In this document: piece by piece, positions 6,495 to 12,970 of the stretch
Layout of the letters: every line of letters starts with the position of its first letter
Numbering within the stretch: the first letter of the stretch is position 1
Assembly: GCA_029978815.1 (NCBI GenBank)
Contig: JAPOIQ010000006.1
Span: 1 to 14,356 of the forward strand
Source: a bacterium
Lineage (GTDB): Bacteria > Actinomycetota > Acidimicrobiia > Acidimicrobiales > Ilumatobacteraceae
Direction of reading: 5' to 3'
DNA length: 14,356 bases
Made by a program: the position numbers and the translations under genes
The notes under the pieces: generated by a model
The model's database searches: none
Seen by the model: the letters and a program-made list of their open reading frames with translations, nothing else
Told to the model about the DNA's origin: nothing

Positions 6495-7760
6495 ATGATC
6501 TTTTGCACGAGCGGCTGGGTGAATGCCCGAATCGTATTCTCACTTGGTCTCGTTGCGATCATGGCTGCCGCCTGCACCACTTCATCGGATTCGAGCCCTG
6601 AACTCACGGTCAATCCACCGGCTACTACCACTGCTCCTCAGCAATCTGGGGATGGCATCGTGCGAATTGCTGCGTTCCTTCCTGCAACTGGGCCCGGAGC
6701 CCGAATTGGCACCCCGATGACGGAGGCTGTTCGTCTTGCTGTGAGCGAAATCAACGCAGCGGGTGGGGTGCTCGGGAACCCACTGGAGGTCAATTTCGTC
6801 GATGAGGCAACATCACTCGACCTCGGAATTGTCCTGCAGTCAGATGTCGATGCAATTGTTGGGCCTGCGTCATCACTCAATGCGCTTTCCATGCTTGATC
6901 AGGCAGTCGATGCCGAGGTCCTTGCGTGCTCACCAACTGCCACTTCGTTGCTGTTGGATCGATTTCCGGATGCAAACCTGTTCTTCCGAACGGTAGGAAG
7001 CGACAGTCTTCAAATGTCCGCTCTTGCTCGCGCAGCCGCACGTACGGGCGGTGGCTCACTGACCATTGTTCATCTCGATGATCCCTACGGAAGAGGTCTC
7101 GCAAATTCATTAGAAACAGCCGTCGAACGCCGCCCAAGCCTCACATTGGTCGCGACCGTTCCTTTCTCGGGAAGCGACCCGGACCTCGCCGATGATGCCG
7201 CAAGCATCCTCGAGACGGGTTCCCGAGTAATCGCTGTGCTTGGTGATGTCGCCGACGGCGCTCGAATGCTGTCTGCAATTGATGCTGCACTTCCAAATGA
7301 CGCCGGGTCAATCCCGCCGTTCGTTGTGGTGAACGACAGTCTTCGCGGCGCCACCGATACCATCGCAACGATCTCTGATCGCCTTCGCGAGCAAATCATC
7401 GGTGTCGCAGCGCGCGCGCTCGTCACGACCGTCGATTCGCCTGATGGCTATTTCTCAACAAATGCCTACGACTGCGTCATGCTGATCGCTCTTGCAGCCC
7501 GCCAAGCGGGAAGTGACATTCCACGGTCAATTGCTAACCAAATGGCATCGGTGTCGTCAGGTGGACGACTCTGTAGCACCTACGCAGAGTGCGCCGCTCT
7601 CATCGATCAGGGTTTGCAGATCGATTACAACGGTCGATCGGGAGCGGTCGATCTCAGCGCGACCGGAGATCTCAGCCGAGCGTGGTTCCGTGAGTTCCGC
7701 TTCGACGAATCTGGCCGGGAGTACATCTTTAATGAGACCGGGGTAGAGATCTCCCCGTAG
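6495..7760 (+). CDS. Substrate-binding lipoprotein, branched-chain amino acid ABC transporter type (Peripla_BP_6)
   Basis: A 421-residue type I periplasmic-binding-fold protein. The N-terminus is a lipoprotein signal: a hydrophobic stretch (13-23) ending in AIMAAAC with Cys27, then a Thr/Ser/Pro-rich linker (28-50). The binding domain starts at about 54 (IVRIAAFLPATGPGA) and shows the family's MTEAVRLAVSEINAAGGVLG (74-93), the VDAIVGPASSLNAL turn (118-131) and LTIVHLDDPYGRGLA (190-204). LivJ-like proteins deliver amino acids or related small molecules to a permease; the ligand here is unknown. No livHMGF-type permease or ATPase gene adjoins it, so it is an orphan subunit or a sensor. A GTG at codon 9 (6519) would give a tidier signal peptide (NARIVFSLGLVAIMAAAC) with a GAGCGG motif before it, so the start is uncertain. 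It is convergent with the coproheme decarboxylase gene, 37 bases apart. Confidence 0.85.
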   Translation: MIFCTSGWVNARIVFSLGLVAIMAAACTTSSDSSPELTVNPPATTTAPQQSGDGIVRIAAFLPATGPGARIGTPMTEAVRLAVSEINAAGGVLGNPLEVNFVDEATSLDLGIVLQSDVDAIVGPASSLNALSMLDQAVDAEVLACSPTATSLLLDRFPDANLFFRTVGSDSLQMSALARAAARTGGGSLTIVHLDDPYGRGLANSLETAVERRPSLTLVATVPFSGSDPDLADDAASILETGSRVIAVLGDVADGARMLSAIDAALPNDAGSIPPFVVVNDSLRGATDTIATISDRLREQIIGVAARALVTTVDSPDGYFSTNAYDCVMLIALAARQAGSDIPRSIANQMASVSSGGRLCSTYAECAALIDQGLQIDYNGRSGAVDLSATGDLSRAWFREFRFDESGREYIFNETGVEISP

Positions 7761-7797
7761 AGAAACATCGTCAAGAAACCGCGGCCCGTCGATATTG

Positions 7798-8451
7798 CTA
7801 GACGAGTTCATCAATCGGGGCGAGATATCCGACAAAGAAGTCACCAAATTCTCCGTAAAGAGCTGAGCCTTTGTCGAATCTCATCGTGTACACGACGTCT
7901 TTAATGATCTCTAGGCTGACCCCGAACAGCGTCACGCCCCACTCGTGAGAATCAAGACCGGTTGACGCCGTAACGAGTTGCACGATCTTGCCTGCGAATG
8001 CTCGTCCGCTTTTGCCATGCTCCATCATCATCGCCGTGCGTTCATCGAATGGAGTTGCGTACCAGTTGGCGTGCCCTTCACGACGTTTGCTCATCGGGTA
8101 GAAGCAGAACGCTGGCTTTCCCTCGGGCGGAAGTTGCGGATAGAGGCGATCACGAAGGGCTTCTTCGGGAAGACCTTTGGCGTACTCACTAACTTCAGTG
8201 ATGCTGAGATAACTATCGCGAATGTTTAGCCCTGCGCGCTGTAGTTGCGTCTGCAGTGTGTACAGCGCAGCGGTGTCATTGCTGATCGCCATCACGCCGA
8301 CATCGGCTTTATGTCCGAGCATTGCGGCGGTGATCACCTGGCACCCGGCAGAACGAGCATCGTTGACTGCAGAATTCACCGCGCCTCGATCGACCGTTGA
8401 TGTCGTCGCACAAAAGAGGTGGAGGACACAGACACCGGTTTCCATTTGCAT
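7798..8451 (-). CDS. chdC: Coproheme decarboxylase (HemQ/ChdC, chlorite dismutase family)
   Basis: A 217-residue protein of the chlorite dismutase-like family that converts Fe-coproporphyrin III to heme b using hydrogen peroxide, the last step of the coproporphyrin-dependent heme pathway. Residues equivalent to those studied in Listeria/Staphylococcus ChdC are present with the right spacing: catalytic Tyr118 and Met120 in FYPMSKRREG, proximal heme ligand His145 in MMMEHGKSGR (27 after the Tyr), and distal Gln158 in KIVQLV (13 after the His). EWGVTLFG (170-177) and the C-terminal EFGDFFVGYL (201-210) also match. I chose the ATG at 8451, ten bases after the ATP-grasp stop; ATG at 8445 is equally possible. 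An ATG at 8511 would add 20 atypical residues overlapping the upstream gene. It probably shares a transcript with the ATP-grasp and carrier genes. No other heme gene is in the window. Confidence 0.93.
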   Translation of the reverse strand: MQMETGVCVLHLFCATTSTVDRGAVNSAVNDARSAGCQVITAAMLGHKADVGVMAISNDTAALYTLQTQLQRAGLNIRDSYLSITEVSEYAKGLPEEALRDRLYPQLPPEGKPAFCFYPMSKRREGHANWYATPFDERTAMMMEHGKSGRAFAGKIVQLVTASTGLDSHEWGVTLFGVSLEIIKDVVYTMRFDKGSALYGEFGDFFVGYLAPIDELV

Positions 8452-8461
8452 GGCATTGAGG

Positions 8462-9319
8462 CTATCGACGAAGCAGGGAGGCGAACGCCGACGCAATTCG
8501 TTGCGCTGCACCGGGGTCTACCTCTAAGAACAGTGAAGGTTCAATAAGTTCGACCTCAGAAATCACGGGGCCATCATTCGTTGGCAACAAGTCGATCCGG
8601 GCATAAGCCGTCGGCGGCAGTACGGCAAGCACTCGTTCGCAAAGCGCCAATTCTTGATCTGATGGCAAATGTGCTGTGATGACTTCAACAACGTGATCGT
8701 CACCTGACCATTCCGGTTCGCCATCGAGTATCGCCGCTTTGTGAAACGCGTGACTCAACACACCACCGGCAGTTACGAGTCCGACCTCGCCGTAGGTGTC
8801 GATGTCGTGGAGGTAGCTCTGAATCAGGGGCGTCTGGCGATGCTCGATCAATTCATGTGCATAGTTGATCGCCTGGTCGTGATCGTCAGTAAACCGACGC
8901 ACACCGTGTGATCCTGCTCCAACCGCTGGCTTCACCACGATGTCGCTGCCGAAACTCATAACTCGTTGTTGCCAGTTCGGTTGTCTACTGTCGACGAACT
9001 CGCTCGGGACAATTGGTAGCCCATTGGCTGCAAGGTCAACGAGATACCGCTTATCGAGGTTCCAACGAATGACCTCGGCGGGGTTCCAGAGCTGGGTGTG
9101 TGTTGCGACCTCCGTCAACCAATGATCGAATTCGTCGAGGCGGCGGTGGTAGTCCCAGGTCGACCGAATAATTGCAGCCTCATACATCGACCAATCGACA
9201 TCCGCATCCCAGCTGACGATCTCTGCCTCGACGTCAAGGTTTGACAATTCGTGGACAAGTGGGGGTAGATCGATATCTGGGTGCGCAAGTCCGGCAGACG
9301 TGACGAGAGCGACCTTCAT
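8462..9319 (-). CDS. ATP-grasp ligase (RimK/DcsG-like)
   Basis: A 285-residue ATP-grasp protein. Seen: N-terminal MKVALVTSAG; IIRSTWDYHRR (50-60), which marks a subgroup that includes the cycloserine synthetase DcsG; WNLDKRYL (86-93); the ATP-binding VVKPAVGAGSHGV (128-140); YARIDLL (239-245) with a metal-binding Asp; and ISEVELIEPSLFLE (253-266) with metal-binding Glu residues. Known: ATP-grasp enzymes join a carboxylate to an amine or thiol through an acylphosphate. The substrate is unknown, and DcsG-like members exist in many genomes without cycloserine genes, so cycloserine synthesis is not implied. A GTG at 9325 is a possible earlier start, but the ATG at 9319 fits the family's usual start M-K/R-I/V-A-L-V-T and has a GGTGG close upstream. 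It lies 51 bases downstream of the carrier gene and ten bases upstream of chdC. Confidence 0.88.
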   Translation of the reverse strand: MKVALVTSAGLAHPDIDLPPLVHELSNLDVEAEIVSWDADVDWSMYEAAIIRSTWDYHRRLDEFDHWLTEVATHTQLWNPAEVIRWNLDKRYLVDLAANGLPIVPSEFVDSRQPNWQQRVMSFGSDIVVKPAVGAGSHGVRRFTDDHDQAINYAHELIEHRQTPLIQSYLHDIDTYGEVGLVTAGGVLSHAFHKAAILDGEPEWSGDDHVVEVITAHLPSDQELALCERVLAVLPPTAYARIDLLPTNDGPVISEVELIEPSLFLEVDPGAAQRIASAFASLLRR

Positions 9320-9370
9320 AGCCACCGATCAAATTTCGCAGGAGAGGAGGGCGTCGCGCTTGCCTATCGA

Positions 9371-9646
9371 TCAGCCACCAGCAACAGCTGGGATGATGCT
9401 GACGGTGACGCCGTCAATAACTTCGGTTGACAGTCCATTCAGGTAACGAACGTCATCGTCATCAACGAAGATATTGACAAACTTGCGCAGGTTGCCGTCT
9501 TCATCAAGGAGACGATCTGCAAAACCGGGGTGCGCTCCTTCGAGCGCCGTGATGACATCTGAGAGAGCCCCAGCTGCCACCTCGACTTGCTTTTCTCCTC
9601 CGGAAAGCGGACGGAGGGTAGTTGGGATGCGAACGGTTACGGCCAT
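9371..9646 (-). CDS. cysO: MoaD/ThiS family sulfur carrier protein, CysO-like
   Basis: A 91-residue ubiquitin-fold carrier. It resembles the M. tuberculosis sulfur carrier CysO along its whole length: V-x-I-P-T-x-L-R-P near residues 4-12, GG at 16-17, ALEGAHPGFADRLLDEDG (34-51), RKFVNIFVDDDDVRYLNGL (54-72), and the C-terminal SIIPAVAGG that ends exactly in Gly90-Gly91. Known: the C-terminal Gly-Gly is adenylated and thiocarboxylated by an MoeB/MoeZ-type enzyme; CysO then gives its sulfur to O-phosphoserine through CysM, and Mec releases cysteine. No cysM, mec or moeZ gene is here, so the route is inferred from similarity alone; a molybdopterin or other carrier role remains possible. Start: the ATG at 9646 gives the family's N-terminus; a longer reading to 9757 would run into the divergent glycerate kinase gene. 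Confidence 0.88.
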   Translation of the reverse strand: MAVTVRIPTTLRPLSGGEKQVEVAAGALSDVITALEGAHPGFADRLLDEDGNLRKFVNIFVDDDDVRYLNGLSTEVIDGVTVSIIPAVAGG

Positions 9647-9706
9647 ACCCAAAACACTACCGAGTTGGTCGGATTTCAACACACTGAGCTCATGTAGGTT
9701 GTCGGT

Positions 9707-10702
9707 ATGCGAGTACTCGCGGCAGTCGACAAATTTCGGGGCACTGCAACCGCCCACGAAGTTGCTTCGGCAATCGGTGACGCGTGTTGGGACCTAGGCC
9801 ATCAAGTCGTCGAGTTACCCCTTGCCGACGGTGGTGAGGGACTACTCGAAGTGTTTGGCGGAGCAAACCGGCATCATCGGGTGACAGGCCCGCTCAGTTC
9901 ACCGGTTGATGCCGGATGGAGGCTGAACGGTCGCACCGCGATCATCGAAATGGCCCAAGCCGCTGGGTTGGAACTTGCCGGCGGAGCCGAAGCAAACCAA
10001 CCGCTTGATGCGACAACGGCTGGTGTCGGTGAGCTCATCCTTCACGCAGTTGCGGCAGGGGCCCGCCGCGTCATCGTTGGCCTGGGAGGCTCCGCGACCA
10101 CCGACGGTGGACTCGGAGCAGTGCAAGCAATCGGATCGCCTGGCCGACTGAACGGCGTCGATCTTCGAATTGCATGCGACGTCACGACAACGTTTGTTGA
10201 TGCTGCTCGGGTGTTCGGCCCACAGAAAGGAGCATCCCCTGCCCACGTCGACCTTCTGACCGGCCGATTACAGCGACTCGCTCAGATGTACGAAAAGGAC
10301 TACGGGGTGGATGTCACAGAGATTCCGGGATCTGGCGCCGCAGGTGGCCTTGCCGGTGGACTTGTTGCGCTAGGTGGGGCGATCGAACCTGGTTTCGACC
10401 TTGTCGCTGATGAAGTTGGCCTCTACGACGCCATCGAGCAGGTCGACCTCGTGATTACCGGAGAGGGACACCTCGATGCACAGAGTTTTGAGGGCAAGGT
10501 CGTGGGGGGTGTCTCTCGACTTGCACTCGAACGCAACATTCCCGTCGCTGTGATCTGTGGCTTCACCGATGACGATGTCTCTACTCGGCTTCCCACGTAT
10601 TCGCTTACCGACCGTTACGGACTCGAGGCAGCGATGTCTCAAACACGGCGTCTCATCAATGAGACCGCACGAGAAATTCTGTCAGCACATTCGGCGGGCT
10701 AG
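9707..10702 (+). CDS. Glycerate 2-kinase (GarK/GlxK type), short form
   Basis: A 331-residue glycerate kinase of the PF02595 family, which phosphorylates D-glycerate, usually to 2-phosphoglycerate, feeding it into glycolysis. Seen: VDKFRGTATAHEVASAI (7-23), LPLADGGEGLLEVF (37-50), EMAQAAGLEL (81-90), TTAGVGELILHAV (103-115), VGLGGSATTDGGLGA (124-138), ACDVTTTF (156-163), ARVFGPQKGAS (167-177), GSGAAGGLAGGL (208-219) and ITGEGHLDAQSFEGKVVGGV (250-269). All the conserved blocks are present, but the protein is shorter than the usual 370-380 residues. The main missing stretch is between GLGA and ACDV (about 20 residues instead of the longer, more variable segment). It starts 60 bases from the divergent carrier gene and has no clear Shine-Dalgarno sequence. 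Its stop TAG overlaps the stop of the convergent LytR_C gene within a CTAG. Confidence 0.93.
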   Translation: MRVLAAVDKFRGTATAHEVASAIGDACWDLGHQVVELPLADGGEGLLEVFGGANRHHRVTGPLSSPVDAGWRLNGRTAIIEMAQAAGLELAGGAEANQPLDATTAGVGELILHAVAAGARRVIVGLGGSATTDGGLGAVQAIGSPGRLNGVDLRIACDVTTTFVDAARVFGPQKGASPAHVDLLTGRLQRLAQMYEKDYGVDVTEIPGSGAAGGLAGGLVALGGAIEPGFDLVADEVGLYDAIEQVDLVITGEGHLDAQSFEGKVVGGVSRLALERNIPVAVICGFTDDDVSTRLPTYSLTDRYGLEAAMSQTRRLINETAREILSAHSAG

Positions 10703-11352
10703 CCGCCCGACGTACCAGCCTCAACTTCAGTTACGGCTGCGGGCGCAAGTTCTTCGAGCGTGCGACCAGCTTTGTCGAGACCGAGCATGATGAGAACACC
10801 GGCGCCGTCGAGCGATCCTGTCTGTGTCGGTGCAGGTGTTTGCACTGGTGCAATCGAGGACACGCCACCCATTGAGGCAGCTACAGATTCAGCGACCGCC
10901 TGGGCTGCAGGAATACCTGCGTCGTAGTAGACGACGGTGAGTTCTAGGCGGCCGCCAATCGACGATGATGCATTTGTTGGTGACCCGACTGAATAACCCG
11001 CGGCGGTAAGTTCATCGCTCAACAGACCAGCCGAACCACTGACGCCGTTGGCATTTGCGATAATGACCGACGCACCTTCGGTGACAGGACCAGCAACTGT
11101 CGTTGTGGTCTCAAGCACCATCGTGGTTGATGTCAAGGAAGCGTCAGCCGCAACAGTTGTTTCGACAGCAGTTGAGGCGACTGGGCCACCGAGCACGGCG
11201 TCACCGCTCGATGAAATTGACCGCAAAATAAGGAAACCGACAACGACTGCGATGACGGACAGCACAATTGCGAGCCCGCCTGCAACTTGAGCAGGCTCGT
11301 TCCTCGGCACTCGCCTCGGGATGCCTCCACTTGAATCTCTCGAATCGCTCAT
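10699..11352 (-). CDS. Membrane-anchored LytR_C-domain protein (VirR/Cei-like)
   Basis: A 217-residue single-pass membrane protein. A basic cytoplasmic segment (1-22) is followed by one membrane span (about 23-45, VAGGLAIVLSVIAVVVGFLI), a Ser/Thr/Val-rich extracytoplasmic linker (46-90) and a LytR_C domain (about 93-165) with ASVIIANANGVSGSAGLLSD (94-113) and SPTNASS (124-130), then a Pro/Thr stretch and a short tail with VLIMLGLD. Known: LytR_C domains occur at the end of LytR-CpsA-Psr ligases and alone in actinobacterial proteins such as VirR and Cei, which support cell-envelope integrity and bind LCP proteins. Inferred: the same kind of envelope role. Its ATG overlaps the DUF3263 stop as ATGA, so translation is probably coupled, an order I also know from Rv0430-Rv0431 (virR) of M. 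tuberculosis. Its stop shares a CTAG with the glycerate kinase stop. Confidence 0.87.
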   Translation of the reverse strand: MSDSRDSSGGIPRRVPRNEPAQVAGGLAIVLSVIAVVVGFLILRSISSSGDAVLGGPVASTAVETTVAADASLTSTTMVLETTTTVAGPVTEGASVIIANANGVSGSAGLLSDELTAAGYSVGSPTNASSSIGGRLELTVVYYDAGIPAAQAVAESVAASMGGVSSIAPVQTPAPTQTGSLDGAGVLIMLGLDKAGRTLEELAPAAVTEVEAGTSGG

Positions 11353-11609
11353 TTCGACGTTCCTCCCGATGCATCGGTGCCGGTACCGAGTCGCTCACGA
11401 CGCCGGATCACCCGTTGACGCTCAAGTCGACGAACCAGTAGTTCATCGTGCTCAAGAGCCCCCGGAAGTTCCAGCAGTTCATTCAACTCACCATGGTACT
11501 CGTCAACAGAGCACTGGAACCGCGCCCTAATCGCCCGCTCACGGGTGTCGTCAAGCGTCCACCATGTGCGTTCGAATTCGAGAATGGCTCGCTGACGATC
11601 TGTGATCAC
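11349..11609 (-). CDS. DUF3263 family protein
   Basis: A small, highly charged cytoplasmic protein of 86 residues that fits DUF3263, an actinobacterial family. The diagnostic segment is seen near the N-terminus: ILEFERTWWTLDDTRERAI (9-27), then CSVDEYHGELNELLELP (33-49) and HDELLVRRLERQRVIRRRERL (54-74). The C-terminal part is Arg-rich with a helix-like pattern, which might bind nucleic acid, but this is only inferred; the family has no proven function that I know of. The start is a GTG at 11609; the adjacent GAGGTG context is weak. It is first in a two-gene unit with the LytR_C gene, joined by an ATGA overlap, and is divergent from uridine kinase with 58 bases between the starts. Confidence 0.88.
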   Translation of the reverse strand: MITDRQRAILEFERTWWTLDDTRERAIRARFQCSVDEYHGELNELLELPGALEHDELLVRRLERQRVIRRRERLGTGTDASGGTSK

Positions 11610-11667
11610 CTCACAAGAATTACCGCTCAGGGGGTCTAGTTACAAGCACCCTCCAGAACCGTCACGG

Positions 11668-12315
11668 ATGTTTCATGAATTATCCTCTGCAAACGTGTCC
11701 GACAAGCCATTCATCATCGGAGTTGCCGGAGGCACCTCTTCCGGAAAAACAACGATTGCGGAGCGACTCGTTGATGCCATGGGAGTCGAAGAACTTGCTC
11801 TCGTGAAACTCGATTCGTACTACATCTCGCGAACCGAGCAACCAATGGAAGAACGGGCAGCGGCAAATTACGACCACCCTTCTGCCTTCGACTGGGACCT
11901 CATGAACGAACACCTCGCTGAACTCGTTGAATGGCGGCCCGCACCTATCCCAACGTACGACTACACGATTCACGACCGCACAGACGTCGTTGACTGGGTG
12001 CAGCCTGCACGCATCATCGTTGTCGAAGGAATTCTTGTGCTCTGGAACACCGAGTTACGGAATCGCTTTGATCTAAAAATATTCGTTGATACCCCAGCTG
12101 ATCTGAGGTTCATCCGTCGACTCGAACGAGATGTTGCTGAGCGAGGACGCACTCAAGAAAGCATCATTGCGCAGTACCTCGCAACCGTTCGACCGAGTCA
12201 CGAGGACTTCATTGAGCCCAGTCGCGCTCACGCTGACGTCATCATTCCCGAAGGTGGGCTCAATCGTCCCGCACTCGACATGTTGCTTGCTCGGGTACGT
12301 GAGATTGTCAGCTAG
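11668..12315 (+). CDS. udk: Uridine kinase (uridine/cytidine kinase)
   Basis: A 215-residue P-loop kinase that phosphorylates uridine or cytidine to UMP or CMP in pyrimidine salvage. Seen: Walker A GVAGGTSSGKTT (18-29), VKLDSYYIS (46-54) with the base/substrate-binding Asp and Tyr residues, NYDHPSAFDWDL (67-78), the PIPTYDYTIHDR segment (93-104), VVEGILVLW (118-126) with the Walker B-like Glu, IFVDTPADLRFIRRLERDV (138-156), ERGRTQESIIAQYLATVRP (158-176) and FIEPSRAHADVIIPEGG (181-197). The order and length match E. coli Udk. The ATG at 11668 is chosen; a GTG at 11695 would also give a full domain (206 residues). An ATG at 11602 would overlap the divergent DUF3263 start and is unlikely. The gene lies between two LytR_C units and ends nine bases before the convergent LytR_C lipoprotein gene. 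Confidence 0.94.
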   Translation: MFHELSSANVSDKPFIIGVAGGTSSGKTTIAERLVDAMGVEELALVKLDSYYISRTEQPMEERAAANYDHPSAFDWDLMNEHLAELVEWRPAPIPTYDYTIHDRTDVVDWVQPARIIVVEGILVLWNTELRNRFDLKIFVDTPADLRFIRRLERDVAERGRTQESIIAQYLATVRPSHEDFIEPSRAHADVIIPEGGLNRPALDMLLARVREIVS

Positions 12316-12324
12316 CTACATCGA

Positions 12325-12888
12325 TCAGGGAGTGCTTGACGTTGCTCCTGGGAGCAACTGGTCCGCGAAGTCATCGCCAAGCGCGACGAGCACGCCGGCG
12401 TCGCCAATTTCAGAAGAACTCACTGGTGGGACTGTTGGCATTTCGACGAGTTGAATCACGCCACCGAATACTCGGACGAGTGATTCAGCAACTACCAACG
12501 CTGCTTCATCATCGATGTAATAAATCTTTGATGCGCCGAGAGCGCCCTCAGTCGAGTTCGTTGGTGTCCCCATATCAAAACCCTCTGCTGCGAGTAGTTC
12601 TGACATTCGACCAGCAGAACCATTCACGCTGCTCGCGTTCGCAACGATGACCGTTGCACCTTCGGTGACGATTTCGGGAAGTGCGGTCGTCGTCGTGACT
12701 TCGACCGTGGTCGTTGTCTCAACTGGTGCCGTTGTCGTCTCAGCGACAGGCTCAATCGTCGTTGAGGTGGAGTCAGTAGCATCTCCGCCACCACAGGCAG
12801 CGATAACTGCTGTGCTCGCAGCTACAGCCGCTACCGCCCGCACACGGTGAGCGGCCCTGCTCAACATTCGAACTCGATTGACAGTCAT
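12325..12888 (-). CDS. LytR_C-domain lipoprotein
   Basis: A 187-residue secreted lipoprotein. It has an Arg-rich N-terminus, a hydrophobic core (about 18-29) and the lipobox IAAC with Cys32. A Gly- and Thr-rich linker follows (33-70), with four TTT-containing repeats. The LytR_C domain (about 75-145) has GATVIVANASSVNGSAGRMS (77-96), MGTPTNSTEG (106-115), KIYYIDDEA (121-129) and AESLVRVFGG (134-143), then a short tail with GVLVALGDDFA like that of the LytR_C protein at 10699-11352. The two are paralogues sharing the VIxANAxxVxGSAG and PTN signatures. Inferred role: envelope assembly or maintenance outside the membrane. The ATG at 12888 is chosen; ATG at 12867 would also keep a usable signal peptide, while 12954 would add 22 atypical residues. 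No Shine-Dalgarno sequence is visible; a TACCCT hexamer six bases from the ATG would fit a leaderless start. Confidence 0.85.
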   Translation of the reverse strand: MTVNRVRMLSRAAHRVRAVAAVAASTAVIAACGGGDATDSTSTTIEPVAETTTAPVETTTTVEVTTTTALPEIVTEGATVIVANASSVNGSAGRMSELLAAEGFDMGTPTNSTEGALGASKIYYIDDEAALVVAESLVRVFGGVIQLVEMPTVPPVSSSEIGDAGVLVALGDDFADQLLPGATSSTP

Positions 12889-12904
12889 CTTTTTAGGGTA
12901 CCTC

Positions 12905-12915
12905 GTTCGACGAAC
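12905..12915. promoter_or_regulatory. Small dyad GTTCG-A-CGAAC in the divergent control region
   Basis: Perfect five-base arms around a single central A, located 17 bases upstream of the LytR_C lipoprotein start and upstream of the oxygenase gene on the other strand. It is seen directly; an operator role is inferred and weak because the site is short. It is not a mycobacterial-type SOS box, which has CGAAC-N4-GTTCG with the arms in the opposite order. Confidence 0.3.
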
Positions 12916-12922
12916 CCATGAG

Positions 12923-12940
12923 ATTCGGGCAGAGCCGAAT
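12923..12940. promoter_or_regulatory. Operator-like dyad ATTCGG-N6-CCGAAT
   Basis: Perfect six-base arms (12923-12928 and 12935-12940) separated by six bases, 18 bases overall, the size and symmetry of many dimeric repressor sites. It sits in the 82-base region between the divergent LytR_C lipoprotein and 2-oxoglutarate oxygenase genes, 34 bases from the lipoprotein start and 30 bases from the oxygenase start. The symmetry is seen; a regulatory role is inferred. Chance occurrence of a dyad this size in such a region is not negligible. Confidence 0.35.
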
Positions 12941-12970
12941 GTCGCAATGCGCACTAACGTCCATCACATC

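Noticed and set aside
8452..8511. Longer N-terminus for chdC
   Set aside because: It would overlap the ATP-grasp gene by 50 bases and add residues outside the family's usual start.
8462..9319. Cycloserine biosynthesis ligase
   Set aside because: The STWDY/ELIEPSLF pattern marks a wide ATP-grasp subgroup; none of the other dcs genes is present.
9647..9757. Longer N-terminus for the CysO-like gene
   Set aside because: It would overlap the divergent glycerate kinase; the family starts at the ATG at 9646.
11602..11667. Longer N-terminus for udk
   Set aside because: It overlaps the divergent DUF3263 start and adds residues absent from uridine kinases.
12655..12780. Tandem-repeat-like GTCGTC-rich stretch
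   Set aside because: It encodes the Thr-rich linker of the LytR_C lipoprotein; no regular repeat unit or CRISPR-like spacing is present.
12905..12915. LexA/SOS box
   Set aside because: The actinobacterial SOS box has CGAAC then GTTCG with a four-base gap; here the arms are in the reverse order with a one-base gap.
12878..12970. Longer N-terminus for the 2-oxoglutarate oxygenase
   Set aside because: It overlaps the lipoprotein start; the conserved DIOX_N domain begins right after the ATG at 12971.
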